From Streptomyces sclerotialus (GTDB lineage Bacteria; Actinomycetota; Actinomycetes; Streptomycetales; Streptomycetaceae), in assembly GCF_040907265.1 (NCBI RefSeq), contig NZ_JBFOHP010000002.1:8060001-8124000 (forward strand): a stretch of 64,000 bases of DNA, in the 5' to 3' direction. The position numbers and the translations under genes are program-made. Of the stretch, positions 1-6,693 are shown piece by piece. The notes below the pieces were generated by a model. That model saw nothing but the letters and a program-made list of their open reading frames with translations, did not search any database and had not been told where the DNA came from. Every line of letters starts with the position of its first letter. The first letter of the stretch is position 1.

Positions 1-1
1 G

Positions 2-769
2 AAAGCCTGGCGCACCGAGGAAGAGATCCGCGCCGGACTGCTGGAGATCTGGCAGGTCATGCAGGCCTGCGTGGCCCGCGGCACCAGCCGCGAGGGCATC
101 CTGCCCGGCGGGCTGAAGGTCCGCCGCCGGGCCGCCAACGCCGCCCGCGCACTGCGCGCCGAAGGCGACCCGCAGGCCCGCGCCATGGAGTGGATCACGC
201 TGTACGCGATGGCGGTGAACGAGGAGAACGCCGCCGGCGGCCGGGTGGTGACCGCGCCCACCAACGGCGCGGCCGGCATCATCCCCGCCGTCCTGCACTA
301 CTACAGGAACTTCGTGCCCGGCGCGGACGAGGAGGGCGTGATCCGCTTCCTGCTGGCCGCGGGCGCCATCGGCATGCTCTTCAAGGAGAACGCCTCCATC
401 TCCGGCGCCGAGGTCGGCTGCCAGGGCGAGGTGGGCTCGGCCTGCTCGATGGCGGCCGGCGGCCTGGCGGAGGTACTGGGCGGCTCCCCCGAGCAGGTGG
501 AGAACGCCGCGGAGATCGGTATGGAACACAACCTGGGCCTGACCTGCGACCCGGTCGGCGGCCTGGTGCAGATCCCGTGCATCGAGCGCAACGGCATGGC
601 CTCGGTCAAGGCCGTCACCGCCGCCCGCATGGCCCTGCGCGGCGACGGCCGCCACCACGTCTCCCTCGACAAGGTCATCAAGACCATGAAGGACACCGGC
701 GCCGACATGAAGGTCAAGTACAAGGAGACGGCGCGGGGCGGACTCGCCGTCAACGTCATCGAATGCTGA
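2..769 (+). CDS. sdaA: L-serine dehydratase (L-serine ammonia-lyase), C-terminal part
   Basis: This is the last ~255 residues of a single-chain iron-sulfur L-serine ammonia-lyase, which converts L-serine to pyruvate and ammonia in the cytoplasm. The reading frame is open from base 2, so the start lies outside the window; whole enzymes are about 455 aa. The family cysteines that hold the 4Fe-4S cluster are visible in [16 protein letters not shown] and [16 protein letters not shown], with the family stretch [16 protein letters not shown] before them. The end is intact (VNVIEC, then TGA). No partner gene is visible; the next gene, 200 bases on, is an unrelated secreted hydrolase. Confidence 0.95.
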   Translation, partial: KAWRTEEEIRAGLLEIWQVMQACVARGTSREGILPGGLKVRRRAANAARALRAEGDPQARAMEWITLYAMAVNEENAAGGRVVTAPTNGAAGIIPAVLHYYRNFVPGADEEGVIRFLLAAGAIGMLFKENASISGAEVGCQGEVGSACSMAAGGLAEVLGGSPEQVENAAEIGMEHNLGLTCDPVGGLVQIPCIERNGMASVKAVTAARMALRGDGRHHVSLDKVIKTMKDTGADMKVKYKETARGGLAVNVIEC

Positions 770-879
770 AGGGCCGGTCCGAGCTGACCGGTGTGCTGAT
801 CGGAGCCGACCGGTGGGCCGGTTCGAGCTGACCGATTCTGCTGACGAATCCTGACGATGGTCATAAGATCCCTCGTCGT

Positions 880-918
880 CGGCCAGGTCACTCGGCCAGG
901 TCACTCGGCCACGTCACG
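880..918. repeat. 13-bp direct repeat, three copies
   Basis: The unit CGGCCAGGTCACT is present in two perfect copies (880-892, 893-905), followed by a third with two changes (906-918). It sits in the untranslated region between sdaA and the start of the hydrolase gene. A second short repeat, GAGCTGACCG, occurs around 780 and 828 in the same gap. They could be slippage products or an operator array; nothing else in the sequence decides. Confidence 0.6.
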
Positions 919-973
919 CTGCCCGATCGGCACCACCTGCACCATCCCGTACCGCCCACTCCGGGAGGAGCAT

Positions 974-2833
974 GTGAAAAGACGTCACGCGGCCACCTGG
1001 GCCGCTTCGGTACTCGTCACCACCCTCACCATGACCGGCCTTCTCACCGCCCCGGCCACAGCGCAGGCCCGGACGGCGGCGGTCGCCACGGCCACCGATC
1101 CCGTCACGCACGAGGAGAACGACCGGGTCCCGGAGGGCTCGGTCTGGACGCAGCACTACTTCCCGTCGGCGGACCACTCCGGCACCGAGCTGCACGCCGA
1201 CGCCCTGCTGCCCGAGGGGCTGCGCAAGGGCCAGAAGGTTCCCGTCATCCTGTCCGTCGGCCCGTACTTCGGGCACTCCGGACAGACCGATGTCGAGGAC
1301 TGGACGCACACCGGCCCCTCGTCCCGCTTCCAGGACTTCATCGAGGGCACCGACCTCTTCGACCGCGGCTACGCATTCGTCATGGTGGACCTGCGCGGCT
1401 TCGGCGGCTCCACCGGCTGCCTCGACTGGGCAGGCCCCGGCGAGCAGGCCGACGTCAAGGCCGCGATCGACTGGGCGGCGAAGCAGCCGTGGTCCACCGG
1501 CGCGGTGGGCATGTACGGCAAGTCCTACGACGCCGTGACCGGTCTCATCGGGAACAACCTGGACCAGCGCGCGCTCAAGGCCGTCGTCGCGCAGGAGCCC
1601 GTGTGGGACATGTACCAGTACATCTACTCCAACGGCGTGCCGCGGCCGAACGTCACCGGCACCGCCAACGCCTACAACTCCATCGCCACGATCCGCCAGA
1701 TGGCCGATGACGACGCGCGCTACCTGGCCAACTCCCAGTACGAGAAGGCCCACCCCGAGTGCCTGACCGAGAACTCGGCCGGGTACCGAATAGCCGACCA
1801 GTGGGACGAGCACTGGACCTCCCGTGACCTGGCGAAGATGGCCGAGGGCACCGACACCCCGCTGTTCGTCACCCAGGGCTTCATCGAGAACAACACCAAG
1901 CCCGAGGAGATGCAGGAATACCTCGACAACCACAAGGGGCCTGAGCGCGGCTGGGTCGGCCAGTGGGAGCACGTACGCGGCGGCGACCGCGCCCCCGACG
2001 GGCGCCTGTCCATGGGCCGTGAGGGCTGGTACGACGAAACCCTCTCCTTCTACGACCAGTACCTGAAGGGCGCCAGGCCGAAGGTCCGCTACCCGGCCTA
2101 CTCCGTCGAGGACTCCACCGGCGCCTGGCGCGCCCAGAAGACCTGGCCGGTCGTGGAGCGGAACGTCACACTCCCGCTCGGCGGCGGCTCGTACGTGGAC
2201 GACGGCGGCGCCTCCGCGAACGCGGCCCTGGCCGCCTCCGGTGCGCCGGTGCCGCAGCACCTCGCACCGCCGTCCGGCGAGTGGGACATGGAGAACGCGC
2301 CCCGTACCGACAGGACCGCCCCGAAGGGCCTGGCCAGGGAGCAGGCCGAGCGTCAGAAGGCCGGTGAGGTCACGTCCAGCTTCTTCGTGTGGTCCAGGCC
2401 GCTCGAACACGCCGTGCGCGTCACCGGCACCCCGGAAGTCTCCCTGACCGCCCGGGGCGAGGGCAACGTCATGCTCAAGCTCTACGACGTCGCCCCGGAC
2501 GGTACCGCCGTCATGTTCGACGAGCAGGTCTCCCTCCTGGACTCGGGCCGGCTGTCCGTCGACCTGAAGGCGACCGACTGGACCCTGGCGGCCGGGCACG
2601 TCCTGGCCGTGGAGATCGGCTCCATCCAGACCGGCTCCTGGCGCGACACGCCCTCCGGCGAGACGATCAAGGTCAAGGGCGCGCGACTCGAACTGGCCCT
2701 GGACGACCCGGCCGACGACATCCCCACCGCCGGCGACCGCTCACCGTACCTGGACACCTACCTGCGGCAGTACACGGTCGAACTGCCGCCGGGCCCCGCG
2801 AAGTTCACAGTGCCCTCCGGGAGCCGCCGCTGA
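974..2833 (+). CDS. Secreted CocE/NonD family hydrolase (X-Pro dipeptidyl-peptidase-like)
   Basis: An alpha/beta-hydrolase of the X-Pro dipeptidyl-peptidase (S15)/cocaine-esterase group, 619 aa. The GTG start at 974 is chosen because GGAGG precedes it and it begins a clean Sec signal: basic KRRH, hydrophobic core, then TAPATAQA. The hydrolase core occupies roughly residues 60-400; the nucleophile serine is in GMYGKSYDAVTG and an RGFGGS motif lies upstream. The last ~200 residues match the jelly-roll C-terminal domain of the family (SSFFVWSRPLE, TGTPEVSLTARG). It should act outside the cell on peptides or acyl esters; the real substrate cannot be read from sequence. It stands alone. Confidence 0.85.
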   Translation: MKRRHAATWAASVLVTTLTMTGLLTAPATAQARTAAVATATDPVTHEENDRVPEGSVWTQHYFPSADHSGTELHADALLPEGLRKGQKVPVILSVGPYFGHSGQTDVEDWTHTGPSSRFQDFIEGTDLFDRGYAFVMVDLRGFGGSTGCLDWAGPGEQADVKAAIDWAAKQPWSTGAVGMYGKSYDAVTGLIGNNLDQRALKAVVAQEPVWDMYQYIYSNGVPRPNVTGTANAYNSIATIRQMADDDARYLANSQYEKAHPECLTENSAGYRIADQWDEHWTSRDLAKMAEGTDTPLFVTQGFIENNTKPEEMQEYLDNHKGPERGWVGQWEHVRGGDRAPDGRLSMGREGWYDETLSFYDQYLKGARPKVRYPAYSVEDSTGAWRAQKTWPVVERNVTLPLGGGSYVDDGGASANAALAASGAPVPQHLAPPSGEWDMENAPRTDRTAPKGLAREQAERQKAGEVTSSFFVWSRPLEHAVRVTGTPEVSLTARGEGNVMLKLYDVAPDGTAVMFDEQVSLLDSGRLSVDLKATDWTLAAGHVLAVEIGSIQTGSWRDTPSGETIKVKGARLELALDDPADDIPTAGDRSPYLDTYLRQYTVELPPGPAKFTVPSGSRR

Positions 2834-2903
2834 CCCTCCGGAAGCGGTGGCGGACGGCGGGCCACTGCAGGATGCTGCCCTGTCCCAGGCCGCTGTCCGA
2901 TAG

Positions 2904-2941
2904 CCGCCAGTGTGACGCGTCACCGGCGATCACACTGGCGG
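2904..2941. promoter_or_regulatory. Inverted repeat touching the start codon of the next gene
   Basis: Two perfect 12-bp arms (2904-2915 and 2930-2941, right arm TCACACTGGCGG) are separated by 14 bases. The dyad ends one base before the ATG at 2943, leaving no room for a ribosome-binding site. A TetR-like operator on a leaderless promoter, or an mRNA hairpin that limits initiation, are both possible. Confidence 0.55.
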
Positions 2942-2942
2942 C

Positions 2943-3416
2943 ATGCCAGCTACTTCCTCAACTATTTCCTCAACTACTTCCTCAACCGATGCAGTCACCG
3001 TCCTCACCGGCATGTACGCGGCTGAGACGGCGTACTTGGCGGCCGGCGGCCCCGGCGAGGCTTCCTTCGACCTGCTTGCTCCGTTCTTCGCGCCGGACGT
3101 CGTGCTGCATCAGGCCGACGCTCTGCCCTACGGCGGGACCTGGCACGGGCACGGGGGCATGGAGCGGTTCTTCCTCGCGATGAGTGCGGCGTGGGAATCG
3201 TTCGAGATGGTGGCGCAGGAGTTCCTCGCCACCGGCGGGACTTCGGTGGTTCTCACGCAGGTCCGTGCGCGCGCCCGGTCCAGCGGCCGGGAGCTCGCCT
3301 TCCCCATCCTGCAGACGATCAGGATCAAGGACGGGCGGATCACCGAGGTCCGCCCGTTCTACTGGGACACCGCGGCGATCGTGGATGCCTGCGCAGCGCC
3401 GGCACCGGCCGACTAG
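2943..3416 (+). CDS. SnoaL-like / NTF2-fold small protein
   Basis: A 157-aa protein of the SnoaL-like (NTF2-fold) type, a one-domain alpha+beta cone used by polyketide cyclases and by many small hydrolases or ligand binders. Family signs are the N-terminal helix with LTGMYAAETAYL, the segment LLAPFFAPDVVLHQADALPYGGTWHGHGGMERFF, and ILQTIRIKDGRITEVRPFYWDT near the end. The N-terminus is a Ser/Thr run encoded by a 12-bp tandem repeat (three copies, 2951-2986). No Shine-Dalgarno precedes the ATG; an inverted repeat abuts it instead. A second in-frame ATG at 3012 would drop the repeat. Substrate unknown. Confidence 0.75.
   Translation: MPATSSTISSTTSSTDAVTVLTGMYAAETAYLAAGGPGEASFDLLAPFFAPDVVLHQADALPYGGTWHGHGGMERFFLAMSAAWESFEMVAQEFLATGGTSVVLTQVRARARSSGRELAFPILQTIRIKDGRITEVRPFYWDTAAIVDACAAPAPAD
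2951..2986 (+). repeat. 12-bp tandem repeat inside coding sequence
   Basis: TACTTCCTCAAC occurs three times in a row (the middle copy has one change) and encodes a Ser/Thr-rich N-terminal tail. It is much poorer in G+C than its surroundings. Confidence 0.8.
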
Positions 3417-3524
3417 ACAGGGGTAGCTTCGCGGCCAGGCCGCCGTGTTCAGGACGCGGCCGTGGGCGAGGCGGTCTTCCGCGACACGACGGTCCGCCGT
3501 CGGCGGATCCGTCCTGTCCGGCGG

Positions 3525-3878
3525 TCATGGGCGGATGGTCTGCCCCTGTGCGGTGCCTTCCACGGCCTCCACGTACGCATGGGCCACCTCGGAGACGGGA
3601 GTACCGTCCGCCGAGTCCGCGCCCATGCTTTCCAGCGTTTCCCTGATCCACCCAGGACTGATGACGTTGATACGCAGCCCCCGTGGGAGCTCAGCAGCCG
3701 CGTTGCGTACGAATCCCTCCAGACCAGCGTTGACGAGCGCTCCCAGCGACCCGCCGGGCAGCGGAGCGGAGAAGGTGCCTCCGGTCAGGGTGATGGAACC
3801 GCCGTCCCGGAGATGACGCACGGCCCGCCGAGCCAGCGTGACCTGGCCCAGAAGCTTGCCCCGCGTCCCGGCGGCGAA
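3525..3878 (-). pseudogene. Short-chain dehydrogenase, 5'-truncated remnant
   Basis: The minus frame from 3878 to the stop at 3525 reads FAAGTRGKLLGQVTLARRAV, then RHLRDGGSITLTGGT and RINVISPGWIRETLESMG, a convincing middle and C-terminal part of a short-chain dehydrogenase/reductase. The Rossmann glycine motif and about 70-80 N-terminal residues are missing: an in-frame stop (TGA, 3879-3881) lies immediately upstream, and the expected catalytic YxxxK stretch has become ALVNAGLEGFVRN. A 98-aa product from the internal GTG at 3821 would lack the cofactor site. I read it as a decayed gene next to the PadR regulator. Confidence 0.75.
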
Positions 3879-3913
3879 TCAGGCCGCCGGGTCAGTGCCG
3901 CATCAGTGCCGGG

Positions 3914-4486
3914 TCAGTGCCGGGCGTCGGCCTGTTGTCTCCGTCGGAGGATCTCGATCGTGTGCGCGCACCAGTCGCGGTTGCCCCGTTCGAAGGCCAG
4001 GCCGCGGGAGCAGGTCAGGTACGGGCCGATGCGCTCGCCGTGGCGCAGGAACTCCTCCTCCGTGCGGTCATCGCCCCGCATGGTGCGCAGCATCTTCTCG
4101 AACAGGTCGGCCTTGGCCTGGGCGAAGGCGGCTCGCTCGGTGAGCTGCGCGATCAGGGTCTGGGTGTCGACGTGGTCGGCCGCCTGGACCTTGACGAGCA
4201 GGTCGTCACGGATGAAGGCCGGCTTCGCCGAGGCAGCGGCGAAGCGCTCCAGCTCCGCGAGACCGTCGTCGGTGACGTGGAACAGGCGCTTGTTGGGGCG
4301 GGATTCCTGTACGACCTCGCGGCCCGCGATGGATCCGTCCTTCTCCAGCCGGTTCAGTTCGGCGTACAGCTGCTGCGGCTGGGCGTGCCAGAAGTTCGCC
4401 ACGCCCAGGTCGAACGCCTTGGCCAGCTGGTAACCGCTGAGCTCGCCGTCGAGCAGTGCCGCCAGCACGGCATGCCGCAGCGCCAT
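3914..4486 (-). CDS. PadR family transcriptional regulator
   Basis: A 190-aa PadR regulator (winged helix plus C-terminal dimerisation helices). The start at 4486 is chosen over an upstream ATG because GAAGGAGG stands 7 bases before it and the protein then begins MALRHAVLAALLDGELSGYQLAKAF, the usual PadR N-terminus. The wing segment reads QLYAELNRLEKDGSIAGREVVQESRPNKRLFHVTDDGLAEL; the C-terminal ~90 residues are the Vir_act_alpha_C-type helical domain. It is divergent from the SnoaL-like gene at 4598, with TAGTCAT repeats between them, so local autoregulation and control of that gene are likely. Its ligand is unknown. Confidence 0.9.
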   Translation of the reverse strand: MALRHAVLAALLDGELSGYQLAKAFDLGVANFWHAQPQQLYAELNRLEKDGSIAGREVVQESRPNKRLFHVTDDGLAELERFAAASAKPAFIRDDLLVKVQAADHVDTQTLIAQLTERAAFAQAKADLFEKMLRTMRGDDRTEEEFLRHGERIGPYLTCSRGLAFERGNRDWCAHTIEILRRRQQADARH

Positions 4487-4540
4487 CGGACCGCCTCCTT
4501 CGTGCCTCGGTGCCTCTGTTGCCGAGTGCACCACCCATGG

Positions 4541-4580
4541 TAGTCATGAAAATGAATAGTCATATCCATGACTGGCTACT
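4541..4580. promoter_or_regulatory. Candidate PadR operator/promoter region with TAGTCAT repeats
   Basis: The 111-base gap between the divergent PadR and SnoaL-like genes holds an AT-rich island with TAGTCAT at 4541-4547 and 4557-4563 and a partly inverted ATGACTGGCTA just after. Half-site copies over a divergent promoter fit a PadR operator. No experiment is implied. Confidence 0.45.
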
Positions 4581-4597
4581 GACTGGAGGGGTGGGGC

Positions 4598-5035
4598 ATG
4601 AGCACGTCCACCGCAGACCGCTTCCGGGCCGCTGTCGACAACCGCGACCTTGCGGCTCTCGACGACCTGTTCACCGACGACGTCAGGTTCTACAGTCCGG
4701 TGAAGTTCACACCGTTCGACGGCAAGCCGATGGTGCTGGGCCTCTTCGGCGTTCTGCTGCGCACGTTCGAGGAATTCCGCTACATCGGCGAGTACACCGG
4801 CGCCGCGCAGACCAGCAGCGACGGCACGACCGCCCCGTCGGAGGTGCTGCTGTTCCGCGCCAAGGCGGGCGGCAAGGAGATCCACGGCATCGACCTGCTG
4901 CACTTCGCCGAGGACGGTCGCATCAAGGAGTTCACGGTGATGGTCCGGCCCCGGTCCGCCGTGCACGCCCTCGGCGAAGCCGTACTCGCGGGCCTGGTCG
5001 CGGACGGACTGGTACCGGCATCGGCCGACCAGTAG
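4598..5035 (+). CDS. SnoaL-like / NTF2-fold protein, PadR-linked
   Basis: A 145-aa NTF2-fold protein, start at 4598 after GGAGG. It runs MSTSTADRFRAAVDNRDLAALDDLFTDDVRFYSP, then FDGKPMVLGLFGVLLRTFEEF and ends with IDLLHFAEDGRIKEFTVMVRP, the normal SnoaL_2 layout; it is not closely similar to the other SnoaL-like protein at 2943. It lies head-to-head with the PadR gene, so it may be a ligand-inducible small enzyme or binding protein, as PadR proteins often control detoxification genes. No catalytic residue can be assigned. Confidence 0.8.
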   Translation: MSTSTADRFRAAVDNRDLAALDDLFTDDVRFYSPVKFTPFDGKPMVLGLFGVLLRTFEEFRYIGEYTGAAQTSSDGTTAPSEVLLFRAKAGGKEIHGIDLLHFAEDGRIKEFTVMVRPRSAVHALGEAVLAGLVADGLVPASADQ

Positions 5036-5081
5036 GAGCGGCCCTGCCTGGCGCCTGCCCGTCCGGACCATCACCGGAAGA

Positions 5082-6503
5082 TCATTCGCCGGAGACCGGC
5101 GCGCCTTCCTCCGGGGGCAGTGTGTCCATGAAGGAGCTGACCGAGAAGACCGCCCGGCCCGCGCCCGCCGGTCCGTAGCCGGGGGGCGAGGACAGCCCGT
5201 GCCGCTGCATCGCCGAGCGGTAGGCGTCCAGCAGCCGGATGTGGTACTCCAGCGGCGCGCCCTGCGGGTTGCTCCGGCCCAGGGGCGTCGTCGGCTCCGG
5301 GCACCAGGTGGTGAACCGCGGGGTGATGCCGTTGGACATGAAGAAGTCCAGGCCCTCGGTAGTGGAGGCGATCGCCTGGTCCACCGAGTCGAAGCCGTAC
5401 GGTGCCGCCATCTCGACGCCGGCGACGAAGTTCGGGATCACGTTGCGCGGCCCGAAGACGTCCGCCGAGTCCAGGATGCGGCGGTGCCACTCCTCGCGGC
5501 CGACGTACCGTTCCTTGCCGGGGCAGTACAGCTCGAAGAGGCGCTTGTCCCACACCTCGAAGTTCGGGTGGTAGATGCGGATGCCGTAGTCGTGGAAGCG
5601 CTTCACGTCGTCCTTGGGCAGCGCCTGCGCGACGACCTTGCCGGTCCAGCGGCCGGGGAACCGCTCCTCGATGGCCTTGGCGTACATCCCGTAGAAGTCC
5701 GCCTCGTCCATGCCCTGCACCTTCGAGGTGATCGAACCACCGGTGAGGGTGTAGGCGCTGGAGGCGCCGAGGGTGTCGTGGTCGGAGATGATCTGGAGCG
5801 CCTCCAGCACCTCCTCCACGGGCTTCACCCCCGTGTACGGGCGCCCGGCGGCCTTGTGCTGACGCCAGTTGTGATTGATGTCGCAGTACTGGCACTCCTC
5901 CTTGGCGCCGAAGTACTGGCAGACCCGGAAGACCGTCAGGTAGATCAGGTAGCCCCACTGGATGGTGGGCGCCACCTCCATCACGGACTTGCCGTTGGCC
6001 AGCGTGTGCCGGTAGTAGTCCGGCATCGGCGGCAGGCCGACGTCCGCGATCCGCTTCCCGTCCAGGTAGAGCCCGAGGGCGCCGTCCTCGCCCGCCTGGA
6101 CCCGGTAGGGCGAGTCCGGGTTCACCCGTACCGAGACCACGGTGCGGCGCAGGTCGTACGGGCCACCGGTGAGCACGACCTCCTCCGGCGGCCGCCGGAG
6201 CGCGGCCTCGCCCAGCTCGGGCAGGGTCCGGTGGTCGAAGGAGAAGATGAAGTACGACTTCGGCTTGACCTCGCCGGTCGCCTCGTCGGTGGTCTCGCTG
6301 AGCGCCGAGTCGTCGAAGGCCATCCCGCCCCGGAGCAGATCCTCCTTGATCACCGCTTCCCGCGGGATGTGCGGGAAGCGCTGCATCAGGTCCTCGACCA
6401 GTGCGGTCCGGTTCGGGTGTCCCTGCAGGTCCTGCTGTGGGGACGGGCTCCGCCGAGACGGCACGGGGGACGGCATCGGCAACGGCGTCGGGGATGACGG
6501 CAT
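5082..6503 (-). CDS. Radical SAM protein with CX8CX2C cluster motif
   Basis: A 473-aa radical SAM-like protein. The start at 6503 follows GAGGAG; an ATG 39 bases upstream has no ribosome-binding site. Around residue 210 it reads VFRVCQYFGAKEECQYCDIN, giving CX8CX2C in place of the usual CX3CX2C that binds the 4Fe-4S/SAM cluster. The glycine-rich SAM-contact segment TLTGGSITSKVQG follows, and barrel-like segments (VVAQALPKDDVKRF, GIRIYHPNFEVWDKRLFE, NVIPNFVAGVEM) continue to a tail with FTTWCPEP. The first ~40 residues are Pro/Ser-rich and probably disordered. It is convergent with the SnoaL-like gene and has no obvious substrate-peptide gene beside it. Reaction unknown. Confidence 0.75.
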   Translation of the reverse strand: MPSSPTPLPMPSPVPSRRSPSPQQDLQGHPNRTALVEDLMQRFPHIPREAVIKEDLLRGGMAFDDSALSETTDEATGEVKPKSYFIFSFDHRTLPELGEAALRRPPEEVVLTGGPYDLRRTVVSVRVNPDSPYRVQAGEDGALGLYLDGKRIADVGLPPMPDYYRHTLANGKSVMEVAPTIQWGYLIYLTVFRVCQYFGAKEECQYCDINHNWRQHKAAGRPYTGVKPVEEVLEALQIISDHDTLGASSAYTLTGGSITSKVQGMDEADFYGMYAKAIEERFPGRWTGKVVAQALPKDDVKRFHDYGIRIYHPNFEVWDKRLFELYCPGKERYVGREEWHRRILDSADVFGPRNVIPNFVAGVEMAAPYGFDSVDQAIASTTEGLDFFMSNGITPRFTTWCPEPTTPLGRSNPQGAPLEYHIRLLDAYRSAMQRHGLSSPPGYGPAGAGRAVFSVSSFMDTLPPEEGAPVSGE

Positions 6504-6693
6504 GATGTGAACAAACTCCTCACTTCGCGGCCCGGGGGGCATACCCGACGGTACTCCCGCGCCCGAACCACCCGCACACCTGCCTCCCCGTCACGCCACG
6601 GTGGCCGCCGCCCGGGCCGGCTACCGATTCCCCGGGCCGTCGCGTGTCGTGCGCGACCGGTCACGCCTTGTGCCGGCGGCCGCCGTCGGGACG

